Below, piece by piece: positions 1 through 11,064 of a stretch of 36,570 nucleotides of DNA. The notes under the pieces were generated by a model. It did no database searches and had not been told where the DNA came from. It worked only from the letters and a program-made list of their open reading frames with translations. The stretch's first letter is position 1; each line of letters opens with the position of its first letter. Position numbers and translations under genes: made by a program. The DNA comes from Chara braunii (Eukaryota; Streptophyta; Charophyceae; Charales; Characeae): positions 1,575,612 through 1,612,181 of the forward strand of contig BFEA01000359.1 in assembly GCA_003427395.1 (NCBI GenBank), written 5' to 3'.

Positions 1-121
1 GGGCTGCATTGCAATATTGATTGTTCGGATCATTGGTATCTAAGTCTTCCGCTGTGCTATCTTATACTTTGTATTGAGAGGTCGGTTCTTGTTCTGGTCT
101 GCACCGTTACAGTATGCAACA
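1..121 (+). repeat. 3' end of an LTR of the element D family, plus orientation
   Basis: This segment is the reverse complement of 30492-30612, the last part of the element D LTR, with about six substitutions and one single-base indel. It ends in CAGTATGCAACA, the same terminus as the D LTR, after which the sequences diverge. The bases that follow do not resemble the initiator-Met primer site TGGTATCAGAGC, so this is more likely a 3' LTR or solo LTR than a 5' LTR. The rest lies outside the window. Confidence 0.8.
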
Positions 122-470
122 ATCACACACACCACAACTAAACATTAATCTACGGTGCAACCTAGGTGAAAGTTAAGGAGTTGTAGTGCAGCACGCTGAG
201 GCCTGTATAGTGGCCCTTTTTCTTAGGGCCCGATGGTTGTTAGAACCCCCCAGGCAGCACACCCTTTTTTGGCTGTGCAATGTGGAGGCCCGCGGCCATT
301 TCCAGGCCAGGCCCGTTTTTCTGCCTCATGCAGGTTGTTCGTTTTGATTCAGCATTTATTTATTGCCTTATTAAAGGCTTATTTGTCTTTTTGCTGAGTC
401 TTGGTGTTTTTTTTCGATTCAGCATTTATTTATTCCCTTATTTATCTTTTTGCTAAGTCTTGTTGTCTTT
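122..470. other. Non-coding flank left of element A
   Basis: No credible reading frame is visible. There is a hairpin at 212-230 (GGCCCT paired with AGGGCC) and a tandem duplication at 346-470. The last four bases (CTTT, 467-470) match the four bases right of element A and are its probable target duplication. Confidence 0.6.
346..470. repeat. Two-copy tandem duplication of a T-rich unit
   Basis: A unit starting GATTCAGCATTTATTTATT occurs at 346-415 and again from 416. The second copy lacks part of the middle and is cut at 470 by the LTR of element A. Both copies contain CTTTTTGCT(G/A)AGTCTTG. It is AT-rich and non-coding. Confidence 0.75.
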
Positions 471-1489
471 TGTAATGAACCCAGTCTGAAAGATACTCAT
501 CAGATATCGAAGTACAAGAAATCTCAGCGCCGAAAAAGTCTCCAATAATCATGAATGTGATACAGTGTCTCGTAACCAATAGACGAAGAGAGGAAACGGA
601 GATTAGACGGATTAGAAGGTGGAAGAGATGGTATCAATCAATGACCACAGAGATAGTAGCCCAACATTACCTCTCCTTCTCCGGGCTTCCCCTCGCCTCC
701 ACGTCAGTAAACAGTGTCCAATAACGAGCCAGACAGGTCCTGATCACATCAAAGTGCCACGTCGCACAGTTCTCCCGTGAAGACGTGCAGCGGCGTACAG
801 TATCAACATCACTAGCAGCTAAATATCCTCCCTCTCTCAATCCTCCACATCTCCCGATCTCCCTCCTTGTCGCGTCCAACTCAACATTGAAGACAGTATG
901 GCCAATGCCACGTCGGCTAGGAAGACAGCATGGCTTGCACCACGTCAGCAGATTCGAAGATAGCGTGGCCTTGCCAACAGAGGCTGGCGCTGAAGCAGGA
1001 CGGCGCCAACATGCAGCAGCAGTCTCGCATCGTCGTCCACAGTGCCAGCGTACAGCCAGCGTCTAGCCAGCGTCAAGCCAGCGTCCAGCTAGCATCAAGT
1101 CAGCATAGCAAGACTGGATGTTGACTCCTTGGAGCCAGGGTCTTATGTAGCATTTGACTGGATTGACCTTCCTCAGGTCTCCCACCCACGGTGGCTCAGA
1201 TTGACTCATAGTTGACGGCCTGGATCCCTTACAGTTGCAAACTCCCACTTGGCCTCAATGTTGTCTTGGTACCTACATACAAACAAGTGCGTGTGTCTGA
1301 CCGGCGGTCTGGGCTGGGTCCACGGTGACTTTGACTGAGGGTCGTGTACAGTTGACTTTTGGTCAACTGTCTGGCGTAGGGCCCTTGAATCCACACATTT
1401 GGGGTCCTGCCTCTACGTAATGCGTCCTAGGCCGGCGCCGGCCTGGGGCCCTTAGACAGGTTACGAGGCATAACGAACGGGTTGTTGGA
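471..1489 (-). repeat. Element A 3' LTR
   Basis: Starts TGTAATGAACC and is homologous along its length to 18294-19303 and more distantly to 19308-20405. The right end is set by comparison with the other copies, which end TTGCA where this one has TTGGA. In element orientation it begins near the TGCAATAACCC end. It contains several CCACGTCAGC motifs (900-960 and nearby) and a perfect 16-bp palindrome AGGCCGGCGCCGGCCT at 1429-1444. Apparent short reading frames inside it are shadows. Confidence 0.85.
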
Positions 1490-1530
1490 TTGCCGCCGGC
1501 CCAGTTTTCGAGTTCCATCGCAGAAATACA

Positions 1531-2810
1531 TTAACTTTCTTTTAACCCGCGTTCATATGCAGCAATAAGATTAGGGGCAGTAGGTAGTAGTTCTTTCTTA
1601 CTAAACCATCGAGCTTTAGATGGAGGTTGAGACTTGAACTGTACCTTATATTGCTTTTGCGGTCTTCCTCTGCCACCTGTAAAGAAGTAGCCACGTTCCA
1701 AAATCTTTTCAACTTCATAGCCTCCATTCATGGAGGTTGGGAGCACAGATGGTCTGTTACGGAACTCATTTCCTTCTACATATGGCAAAAAGTTTAGACG
1801 CGTGAAAGACAGGATAGGTCTTAAGGTGTGGGGTACATCATTTCGGTAGGAGGGTCCATTTGCATCCCCAATCACCTTGAGAACTTCCCAGGGTCCATTT
1901 TACGCAAGCAACAATTTTTGAGACACATTCTCTTCCAAGGAAAACTCTTTAGACTTTACCCATACAAGATCACCTTATTGAAACTGCCATGGTCGACAAT
2001 GCTTGTTGGCCTACTCAATCATCTGCAGCTGGGCTTTTTGTAGATTTTCCTTGACTTTTCTAATGTTTTCTTCATATAAAACTGCAAATTTACGAGTTCC
2101 TGGGGGTAGCCTTTGGATTTGGTCCTCGTTAAAGCATTAATGTGATGTCTAGGCTTCCAACCTTTGTGTAGTGCATTTGGCGTCCTCCCCGTAACAGTAT
2201 GTACTATTATTATGTGCACTAGAAATCTTAGGTAAGTTATCATCCCAATCTATCTGATCGGGTTGTACATACATGCGCAAAAGCTGCCGGCACAGACGAT
2301 TCATCTGTTCAGTTTGGCCATTCATTTCAGGGTGCCTACCTAACGATAAGGTCAACCTAGTGCCATAGACTTCCATCAACTTTTGCCACTGTAGACCGGT
2401 AAACCGAACATCCCTGTCAGAGATTATGATTTTCGGAAATCCATATTCGGAAACCCATCGCATCTGGAACTTCTGGATGACCCGTTCTATTCTAGCTCCA
2501 GCAGGCAAGGGCATGAACATTGCATACTTTGAGAATCTATCGACAATGACCATTACCTGGCTATTGTCATTTCGACTCTTAGTGAGGCTCATAAAGTCAA
2601 TTGAGATTGACTCACCTGGTTCGCTTGGAATTGGTAGAGGTCTCAGCAGTCCCAATGGATTCTCATGAGAAGACTTCTTTCTCTGGCAAACAAGACAAGT
2701 CTGCACACACGTTAGCACATCTTCTTTCATCCCTTTCCATTCAAAGCGTTCTCTCACATCGGCATACGTCTTCTTAAAACCGAAGCGTCCTTCAGTATCA
2801 TTCCCCAATA
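1531..2810 (-). pseudogene. Element A integrase with C-terminal chromodomain, broken
   Basis: Integrases of this family insert the DNA copy, and the chromodomain is thought to guide it to chromatin. The piece at 2149-2808 has the half zinc motif CVQTCLVC and the full DDE triad: Asp in SIDFMSL (residue 71), Asp in ISDRD (131) and Glu in NGQTEQMN (167). The His half of the HHCC finger is degraded (GNDTEGRFG where element C has HDVEGHFG). Reading then shifts frame near 2200 and passes stops through the C-terminal domain. The piece at 1531-1875 carries the end of that domain and a chromodomain-like segment (GGYEVEKILERGYF, KQYKVQF, ARWFSKKELL). The stop at 1531 lies 42 bp from the LTR. Confidence 0.85.
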
Positions 2811-4223
2811 ATTAGACTTTTAATTGGTTCTTTGTGGGGAATACACAGTCTTTCTTCGGCCTTATCGATAAAGAAGAGTAAACCATCAGTCATTCGATAT
2901 TCGGGAAATAGTTCAGGGTTTCTCTGTAAGGTCCCAATAATAGGACTCCATATAGAATCATTTGCATAACCCTTACAGATTTGCTCGTTCAGTTCATTCC
3001 CAATATCGAGATAGGAGACAACAGTTCCAAAGAAATCAGCACGCCTGGACAAAGCATCCGCAACCACATTGGACTTTCCTTTGATTGTCTTCAGTTCAAA
3101 GTCAAATGTGTCAATGAAAGCAGATCACCTCACTAACTTGTTAGAGAGTCTAGGTTGGGTCTTAATCCACTTCAGGGTAGAGTGATCTGAATAGACAGTG
3201 AAGTGTATCCCTAACAAGTAGTGTTTCCATGTGTCCAGTACAACAACCAAAGCATACAATTCCCTTTTGTAAGTGGAATTGGCCACTTTTTTAAAAGGGA
3301 AATCTTTTGGACATATACTCGATAGGTCTATATCCCTTACCGTCGTCTTGCTGCAGCACAACCCCAATTCCATACTGACTTGCGTCAGTCGTGACAATGA
3401 AAGAGAGAGAAGGATCAATAATGTTTAAGACAGGATATTGAGTCAGTACATGTTTCAACTTTTTTAATGAGGACTCACAATCTTTGTCCCACAGCTAACG
3501 TTTTCCTTTTTTGGTAGCCTTCTCATAAGAGCAATTATCAAAGAGTTCCTTACAAACTTCCTATAATAACTAGCAAGTCCTAGAAAAGATCTCAGTTCCG
3601 TGACGGTCTTAGGTTGGGGTCAATCCCGAATTGTTGTTATCTTCTTCTCTTCAGGCCTTAGTCCTTCGTTTACTATACGCCCTAAGTATACTACTTCAGG
3701 CTTAGCAAACTCAACCTTCTTAGGATTCAATTTGAAGTTGTTTTTGCGCAACTTCTGTAGAACCTATCGTAGGTGCTTTTCGTGATCCTCCACTATCTTA
3801 CTATACACGAGGATATCGTTGAGATAAACAACTACAAACTGATCCAGCCATTGACGAAACAATTCATCCATAAACCTCTGGAAGGTAGCAGGAGCATTAG
3901 TCAGTGCCAAAGGCATAACCACGAACTCGTAGTGGTCATACCTGGTTCGGAAGGTTGTCTTATGTTGATCCTCAGGAGCCACCTCGATCTGGTGGTACCC
4001 TGACTTGAGATCAATCTTACTAAAGTACCTGCATCCCTGCAATTGGTCCAACAAGTCGTCAATGCATGGAAGTGGTTCCGCGTTTTTGACGGTGACGACA
4101 TTCAACCCACGATAATCAATACATGGTCTAAGTTCACCTTCCTAAGTTCACCTTCCTTTTTGGGCACGAATAAGACAGCAACAGTATAAGGAGATGAACT
4201 CGGGCGAATCCATCCTTTTTCAG
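2811..4223 (-). pseudogene. Element A reverse transcriptase and RNase H, broken
   Basis: The piece at 3764-4105 carries RT motifs: [10 protein letters not shown] with catalytic Asp 32, LTNAPATFQ, and [10 protein letters not shown]. The last should read YLDD, so the first Asp of the active-site pair is Asn (codon 3818-3820, AAC). A 14-bp perfect tandem duplication at 4129-4156 breaks the frame just upstream of the expected LCIDYRGLN motif. RNase H follows at about 3060-3420 with DASQYGIG, YKRELYAL and VYSDHSTLKWI, with a stop where element C has Trp (VRWFAF). The Asp change and the frameshift are independently disabling. Confidence 0.88.
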
Positions 4224-4892
4224 TTAATTCTCGCAGTTGTTTCTTGAGTTCCTCAAGTTTCTAGGAGACATACGATAGACGGGACCCTTCGGAATCTTAC
4301 TACCAAGGATAATCTCAATTGTGTGCTTAATAGCACGCTCAGTGATTCCCGTTGGTTGAGTCTGCAAGTCCTTATATTCGTGATGTAGTTTTTCAATGGA
4401 AGGAGGATAAGATGAGGAGTATTCACCTGCTCGTTTGACGAGCACCATCATCACATCCTGATCCAACTTCTTTTTCGAAACCATCGATCTAAAGGTTGAG
4501 TAACTCATACAACAAAAAGGCAATGACGAGTCAGAGCCAGACTTGTGATTCAATTTAATCGCTTTCAGTTCAGACTTTTCGTCCTTGAGTTTGACAATCT
4601 TCTCTTTGAATTTGACTTCTGGGTCGGCTTCCTTGTGCCAATCCATACCCAGAATAATATCAAAGGGTAAATTTTTCTCAATTAGAAAGGATATTTAATG
4701 CAAGATCTTCTTTCCTTCCTTTATTCTAAAATAGCACTTCACACGATCAACATATTGAGAGACAGTGATCGTGCTCTTGTCAGCCAACATAGTCGTGACA
4801 GGTCTTGGCAAGTCCTTCACCTTCATTCCCAGATGCAACTTTCGAATTACCTTCTCTGAGATGTAGGACCGCGTCGATCGTAGGTCTAACAA
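4224..4892 (-). pseudogene. Element A retropepsin-like protease and linker to RT, broken
   Basis: The upper piece (4695-4892) reads LLDLRSTRSYISEKVIRKL, matching the place where a retropepsin has D-T/S-G followed by SYIS; here the motif is DLRS, so the catalytic triad is damaged. Further conserved text (LPRPVTTMLADKS, YVDRVKCYF) matches element C at 23473-23805. The lower piece (4224-4646) begins at MDWH, the usual strand after the ILGMDW motif, and is the charged linker leading to RT fingers (IPKGPVYRMSP). A stop near 4694 and frame changes separate the pieces. Confidence 0.8.
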
Positions 4893-4901
4893 GGCACCTA
4901 C

Positions 4902-6274
4902 TCACGTACGTGCAATCTCGATGTTTGCGATCATCGACTCACCCTCAGACTTTGCTTTCTTAGCCCACAAACTTCTTAAAGATATGAGTTCATTTCTGAG
5001 TTCGTCAAGGGAATCATCCAGCGAGACAGAACATAAAACAGTGTCAGGATGTTCTGGACGACGGGCCGAAGAAGAGTCATCCTCTGCCATATGAGTCGGG
5101 GGGTTAAAAGGGGTCATCAGCGCCTGATCTTCAACTAAACCCCTCAACTCAGTAGGAGCAGATGCTATTGTGCCCTGCAGTGCCACACTTAAGGCACTGT
5201 CTATTATCCATTCGTTGTTGCAATCCTTCCCGTGACAGACCGATTTTTTCCCAAGGTTTCCCGACCCCAATGCTGGTGTGCTCAGGAAAGGAGCGTGGTC
5301 TCCTCTTCCTATTCCAAGAATTGGTACCTCCCTGGTTGGTCACCGCAGCAGTGATGTCACCCTTTCCTAACTCACTGTTGCCAACTCCTCCTCCCTCAGC
5401 CTCATCAAGAGGTAGCTTCTCCACCGCGTCGTCGTCAAAGACAACGAGCATGTGGTCCTGTCGTTTTTGTCGCCACAGGACACGCTTCCCATACCCGCCA
5501 ACCGGACCATTCTTCACTACAAACATATACGTTCCATTTACCTAAGTAGTCATTTGCTCTCTCTGGAGCGCGAGGTCATGAAACTGCCAATAATTGTATT
5601 TATCGGATTTCGCCTCGACGACTAGATGCCCTCGAATGGGTTCTGGCAATGCCCGCGAGAACATATAAAGGACTTGATTGTCCTGCAGGTTCAGACCGGC
5701 AACAACCGATCAACTTCATGAGACAATGCATCCACTGTCGTCCAACGCTTTTCGCCGATGGTGGTGAGCTCGTCAAATGCCTTATCGACCGTCGTTTTGT
5801 CCAGGACTCTTTCCTTAATCTTTTGGAGAAATTCCTAGAGGGTCAAGGTTTTGGCCCACTCACCTATGTCCTCGAAGCCAGCAGCACATTGGCTTGAGAC
5901 AAGACCCATTCCTTGGTTACCTCACCTAGACATGAGAGAGTGAAAGTCGCTCGCCTTTCTGGCTCTATCGGTGCAGTGCTACAATATGTTTGGATTGTTG
6001 CAATCCAGAGCAACAAATGCTCACCTCGCTTTCCATTATAGGTAAAGGGTAATTTCCTCTTCACTTTTTCTTTTCTCTTCGGCTTTTCAACCTCCTTGGT
6101 CGGTTCCTTCTTAGCGGGCTCTTCTTTCTGTTCCGCCGGTTTCTCAGGTTCCTTCTTGGAAGTTTCGGGTATTTCCTGCGTCACTTTCGTGACCTTCATT
6201 GCATCCTTCATGAGCTTCTCCTGGGGTTCTTTCTTTCCTATCCCCTTGGCCTTCTCCTCAATCATCACCTTGTC
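4902..6274 (-). pseudogene. Element A gag, C-terminal two thirds
   Basis: Gag forms the particle and binds RNA. From right to left: a Lys/Glu-rich linker, a gag core beginning LPFTYNGKRGEHLLLWI and containing WVLSQANV, then a nucleocapsid knuckle CLKCGTAGHNSIC (5158-5196). The knuckle has only three residues between His and the last Cys where element C has the canonical four. Frame changes occur near 5880 and 5530. The reading frame runs off the right side into the LTR of B at 6275 and resumes at 16558, so this is one gene split by an insertion. Confidence 0.85.
6270..6274. repeat. Target site duplication of element B, left copy
   Basis: TTGTC directly left of the B LTR. The right copy at 16558-16562 is TTGAC, one mismatch in five. 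Five-base duplications are usual for Ty3/gypsy integration. Confidence 0.75.
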
Positions 6275-6635
6275 TGTGACGGACCCGCCGGGATGGCGGT
6301 CTGTCAGGATCAAGACGAAGGGATGAGGATGGAGGACATGGAGATGGAGCTGGAAGGGACAACGCAGCTCCAACGCAGAGTCGACACGCACGTACTCCAA
6401 AGTGTGCAAATGAAAAATGCTCCAAGAAACAGACTGCAGCTGGGGTATACCCCCAGCGGACTGACTGGACTAGACTGCACTGGCCTGGTACCGACAGTGG
6501 TACCGGGCAAGACAGGACTGGACTGGAACAACACATGGCCTATGGGGTCAGGCCACGGCCTGGTCCCACAGGCCGAACAGGCAAATAGCCCGGTAGGCCC
6601 TGGCTGTAGGCCAAGGCAGATAGAGGCCTGTTGCA
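6275..6635 (-). repeat. Element B 3' LTR
   Basis: 361 bp, TGTGACGG to TTGCA, direct repeat of 16200-16557 with about 34 differences over the alignment. I see no clear polypurine tract beside it. Open frames that cross it, such as those around 6290-6690, are chance frames in the LTR. Confidence 0.9.
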
Positions 6636-7945
6636 CGATCCTCAGACCTGTAGTGGATCGCAAGAGCCATAAATTGCAAGAGCCATAAGCACGCTATCCG
6701 CAAAAGCAGCGGAACTCTGTAATAAAGAAATCTGAGAAATCTAGGATGCGGAGCAACCTCCATACGGAGTCCATGCGATGCAGCCTAAGCTAGATAATGT
6801 CAAATGAAAAGCAAATGTCTGGTATGCACATCCTAGCTAACAACAAAAAATGAAATGTAGCAACAGACAATCCTAAAGTCCTGGAGGCAATTGCCTCAGT
6901 GCTGAAAGGGAAAAGAGCAATATTTCAAAGCAATATGTCACAAGTAATGCCATGTCGCTGAAACACTAAGAGTGGGATGGTCTCCGAGGGGGTGAATGCA
7001 GCCTAAGAATCGAAACTCCTAAGGGCAGTCACACATGAAGGTCGGATAGGGCATCAAGCTCAAGGTGAGAGAGTGGTAGCGAAGCAGAACCAATGACCCT
7101 AACATATAGACCATCAAGGTGGGTAATGCTCGATGAAAGGGCGACACCATGCAGGGTCGACCATGAAAGGGGAGCCTGGAATAGGGTGGACATATGCCTA
7201 ACTGAGAGCATGCAATGGCCGACACTAGGGTGATGAGGGATGCAATGGGTGAGGGAAACATGCACACAACTCACCGACTGGGGGAGGGAGCTACATCTGG
7301 GAGTAGGGAAGCCAAGAGAACGCTACGGTCCCAATGCCTATGCGATACCAAGCGAGAGCCCAATTCAGAGACACCCAACTAAGTGAGAACCATCATACGA
7401 CACATGCAAGGGAATATACAGGGTAGGGTGGTGGCGTGAGGGAGTCACGTCCAAAGTAGTTGAAGCCGATAAGGTAGCTGAAGTCGAGAGGGTAGTTGAA
7501 GTCGTCGAAGTGGTCGATGATGTCGATGAAGTACGAGTCGAGTCGATGTCAAAGCAGAGCCGCAAAACGCTGGCATCCTGAAGAAGCAGATGATGGAGTA
7601 CCTGAAGGTGTGCGTCGGTAGGGAGAAGTGGGTGATCGAAGTGTCAGTCGTCGAGACGTCAAGGGCGTCGACAAGTGCGTTGTGGACGCGCGGAGGCGTC
7701 GGTCTGCTGCTGAAGAACGGCCTCAGAGGGAGCAGGCTCGTCCTCAATAAACTCCTCAGCCGGAGGAGGAGGAAGTGGGTCAGTCGACTATTGTTTGTTC
7801 TATAATATGTCAATATTGTGAAAAAAAAATGAAGGAAAAATGAAATATAGTTTCTTCTTTGAATGTATAATGTATGTATAATGTATAATATAGATAGAAA
7901 AACATATAACTATCTTGATATACAACTCTCTTTATATTTTATTTA
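6636..7945 (-). other. Element B 3' untranslated region
   Basis: No recognisable domain on either strand. On the minus strand near 7600-7800 there is a Pro/Glu-rich stretch (PPPPAEEFIEDEPAP) that may be a degraded C-terminal tail of pol. A low-complexity run at 7449-7545 repeats GTAGTTGAAGTCG-like units. The segment 7805-7945 is AT-rich and contains repeats of ATGTATA around 7862-7892; it separates the chromodomain stop from the possible tail and looks like a later insertion or expansion. The rest shows nothing I can name. Confidence 0.5.
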
Positions 7946-9230
7946 TCAAGGGGCAGATGTATCAACACGACGAGCACGATCATATGCATGCACCATATAC
8001 CGAGCATGCTCCAAGTGCTCAAGTGGCTCCCAAGTAGCCTCCTCATCAGGATAGCCCTTCCAATGCACAAGGTACTCGATGCGTGGAGGGGTATCGTTGA
8101 TAAATCAGCGAGATACGATGTCGAAAACGACGAACTCCTCGTGACCGTCCACCATGATAGGTGGAGGGCGCTCATAAGGACGTCCAGCGCAGCGCTCGGA
8201 CGGTCTGCGATAAGGACGCAGCAAGGAGACGTGGTAAACATCGTGTACGCGAGCCTGTCGAAGGTAATCAGGTAGCTTCACACGGAAGTTGACCGGACTA
8301 GCAACAGTATTAGAACCGACGGCCTGAAGGATGCGGCATGGACCGAAGAAGTAACGCCTAAACTTGCGAAGCGTATCCACTTCGAGTTGCAAGCGGCGGG
8401 CGTCGACGAGCACATTGTCACTGATTTTGAATGGATGATCCATTCGTGATCGGTTCGCTCGTGCAGTCATGCGAGTCTGGGAGTCGGCTAGACTCTCATG
8501 TGCGCGCTTCATAATCACTGCCATGTGGGCGATCCAATCGTCAAGAGCAGGACAACGAGTGTCTGGGCGCAACCGCGACGGTCGTAGGAAGTCCGCGCGT
8601 ACGCGAGGGTGGTAGCCGAGGTCACAATAGAATGGTGACATCCCTATGGTTGGCGAAACGGAATGGTTGTACGCAATCTCCGCATAGGCTAAGTGTAAGT
8701 CCCACTGCTGGTCACCCCTTATAAACTTTCGAAGGATATTACCGACAGTTTTATTGGTGACCTCAGTCTGACCATCTGTCTGAGGGTGGTAAGACGATAA
8801 GAAGCGGAGCTGGGATCCGTACACCTCGTGTAGGCGTCGCCAGAATGTGCTGGTAAAGCGCGTCACGGTCGGAGAGGATCCTCTGAGGTAAGCCGTGATC
8901 TCTCACGACTCGGTCGAAGACGATGTCGGCGACCTCACGAGCACTAATGTGATAGCGGCACGGGACAAAACGTACACGCTTCGTGAAACGATCGACGACA
9001 ATCAAGATAGCATCATGATCGCGCTCAATGGGTGGAAGAAGGGGACCAATGAAATTCATCGAGATGGACTGCCAACGACCCTCAGGTATGGGTAGGGGCT
9101 GAAGTAACCCATACGGAAGGTGGTTCGCATTGTTCACCTCCTGGCAGGTAGGACACTCCTGGATGTAGACTTTGACGAAGTCCTTTGACTTCGGCCAGAC
9201 GTATAGGCGGCAAACACGAGCCAAGACAAC
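7946..9230 (-). pseudogene. Element B integrase with chromodomain, broken
   Basis: Reading right to left: half zinc finger CPTCQEVNN, catalytic core with ISMNFIGPL, VVDRFTK and ILSDRD, then HPQTDGQTE, the C-terminal domain (FGPCRILQAV, HDVYHVSLLRPY) and a chromodomain (IEYLVHWKGYPDEEATWEPLE). The first catalytic Asp is Asn (AAT, codon 9054-9056). After SDRD the frame shifts, apparently by loss of two bases near 8863. A TGA stands at 8105, inside the segment leading into the chromodomain, where Arg CGA is the likely ancestor. The chromodomain then reads to a stop at 7946-7948. Confidence 0.88.
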
Positions 9231-10767
9231 TGCCTGGTCATGGAACTCTGCTACAGCTTGGACGCGGAGCTGTCCGTTCTCCCCGAGGGAGTATGAAGGA
9301 ACGGTCTTGCCATTTCGTAATGTAGCATGGACGACGCGATAATCCGGGCAGCGGCGGTCCTTAGTGCAATATGCGTTGATCACCGGCTGATCAACAATGG
9401 TGATGGAGAAGGCAACAAGATGGATGGGTTCCTGATTGTGATCAGACGCGTTTCGTTTCACCCTTGATGGGCTGAGTGGTGAAACTGAACTCAGACAAAT
9501 CACGCCACCGGCGTGCCGGTCGAGGGGAAAGTTTCGGCTTCGTGAGGAAAGCCTGGACAACTGAGTTGTTTGTGCGCACCGTGAAGGGCGCCCCGTGCAG
9601 ATAATGACGCCAATGTCGGTGGCATAAACTACTGCAAGAACCTCATGTTCACCGACAATGTAGTTTATCTCGGGAGGCAGTACCTGGCGAGAGTAGAAAG
9701 CGATCGGGCAATCCCCAACACGAGCCTCGACAGTCCCATCCTCCGCAATGGTCGGGGAGTGAGTAACAGGAGGACTGTCAGTGAAGGGAAGTGGTGGGAG
9801 GATAGGTGTCAGTCGAGAAGCAGTGCCAACAGGAAGAGGGGGGGGAAGGAGGAACATGGGGATAAGGTAAATCAGGAGGAGAGGGAAACACCTGAGAAAG
9901 TACAGCTCCTGCAAAATCTTACGCATCAGTGGTGACGATGAATGGGCGATCAAAATCGAGGAGGCGAAGACCGACGCACAAGTCACCGCCTTCTTGAGGG
10001 CGCGAATGGCGTCCTAGCAGGGTGTCCAAAACCACGGCGGTTCTTCCGGAGGAGGATGGAGGTAAGCACGTAGGAATACCTAGTGTATCGCTGGATGAAA
10101 TTACTATAGTAGCTAGTGAGGCCTAGGAAACTGCGAAGCTGCTTGGCAGATGTGGGGACGGGCCACTTTGCAATAGCAGTGATCTTCGCATCGTCCATGT
10201 GGAAACCCTGGTCAGACACATGGTGTCCTAGGAAGTCCACTTTGCTCTGGGCAAAGCGGCACGTACTAAGCTTGGCATAGAAGCCATGCTTGCGTAAGCG
10301 ATGTAGGACATCACGGAGGTGTCTGAGATGGTCTTCTAAGGTATGACTGTAGACCAAGATGTCATCAAGTAATACGAGAACGTATTCTTCAAGGATGTCC
10401 CTGAAGATATCGTTCATCGCCGTCTGGAAGGTGGCGGGTGCATTGGTGAGGCTAAATGACATCACCGTGAACTCGTAGTGGCCGAAGCGCGACCGAAAGG
10501 CGGTTTTCGGATGGTCCTCTGTGGCTACGTGGATCTGGTGGTAACCACTACGAAGATCGATTTTCGTGAAGAAGTGATTGCCTGCTAGACGGTCAAACAA
10601 CTCATTCGTGCGAGGCATGGGATAGTTGTTTTTAACCGTGTAACGGTTAAGGCCGCGATAGTCAATGCAAAGGCGAACAGTTTCGTCCACTCTGTGAGCA
10701 AAGAGGACGTGTGCACCCCAAGGGGAGTTACAAGTTTAATGAAACCCAGTCGAAGAAGCTTCTCAAG
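9231..10767 (-). pseudogene. Element B reverse transcriptase and RNase H, broken
   Basis: The piece at 9983-10690 is a well preserved [26 protein letters not shown] (Asp 45), LTNAPATFQ, and VLLDDILVYS with both active-site Asp (109, 110), then FLGHHVSDQG and LRSFLGLTSYY. A one-base shift lies upstream near 10725. After about 10020 the frame changes and a TAG follows WTPC. RNase H resumes as FDRPFIVTTDA, then a stop and GAVLSQ. A Pro/Ser-rich stretch of about 60 codons follows before IAFYSRQVLPPEINYIVGE and EVLAVVYA. That inserted stretch is unusual for RNase H. Confidence 0.85.
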
Positions 10768-11004
10768 CTAACGCTTGAGTTCCGTAGCCTCTGGAATCGA
10801 GAGTCGGTAGGGTGCCTGATAGTGGACACGATAGTCAGGCAAGAGCTGGATAGAATGCTCAACACTGCGCACTGGAGGAATCTCGCTGTGTGAGAAATAC
10901 GGAAGGAAAACGTCGCGGTTTTCTCGAACCAAATCACGAACGGCGGACTCTAAGTCGGTCGTGAACCGCATGCGTTCCTCGACGTCTACGTCTGCACAAG
11001 ACAT
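10768..11004 (-). pseudogene. Element B linker between protease and RT
   Basis: Encodes VRDLVRENRDVFLP and VEHSIQLLPDYRVHYQAPYRLSIPEATELKR, the stretch that precedes RT fingers in Ty3/gypsy polyproteins (family knowledge: H.I...G..P...PYR). It ends at a TAG where Gln (CAG) is expected before LEKLLRLGFI. It is in the same frame as the protease piece to the right, separated by one stop at 11065. Confidence 0.75.
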
Positions 11005-11064
11005 ATGGGTGGACTCGGCAGTGAACAGGGTAGGGACCTGGGATGTCGAGGGGGTATCCGCAGG

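Noticed and set aside
5162-5545. Plus-strand open frame of 127 codons
   Set aside because: Lies antisense to the gag of A, including its zinc knuckle; composition follows the other strand.
6293-6688. Plus-strand open frame of 131 codons
   Set aside because: Crosses the LTR of B and its boundary; the partner LTR does not keep the frame.
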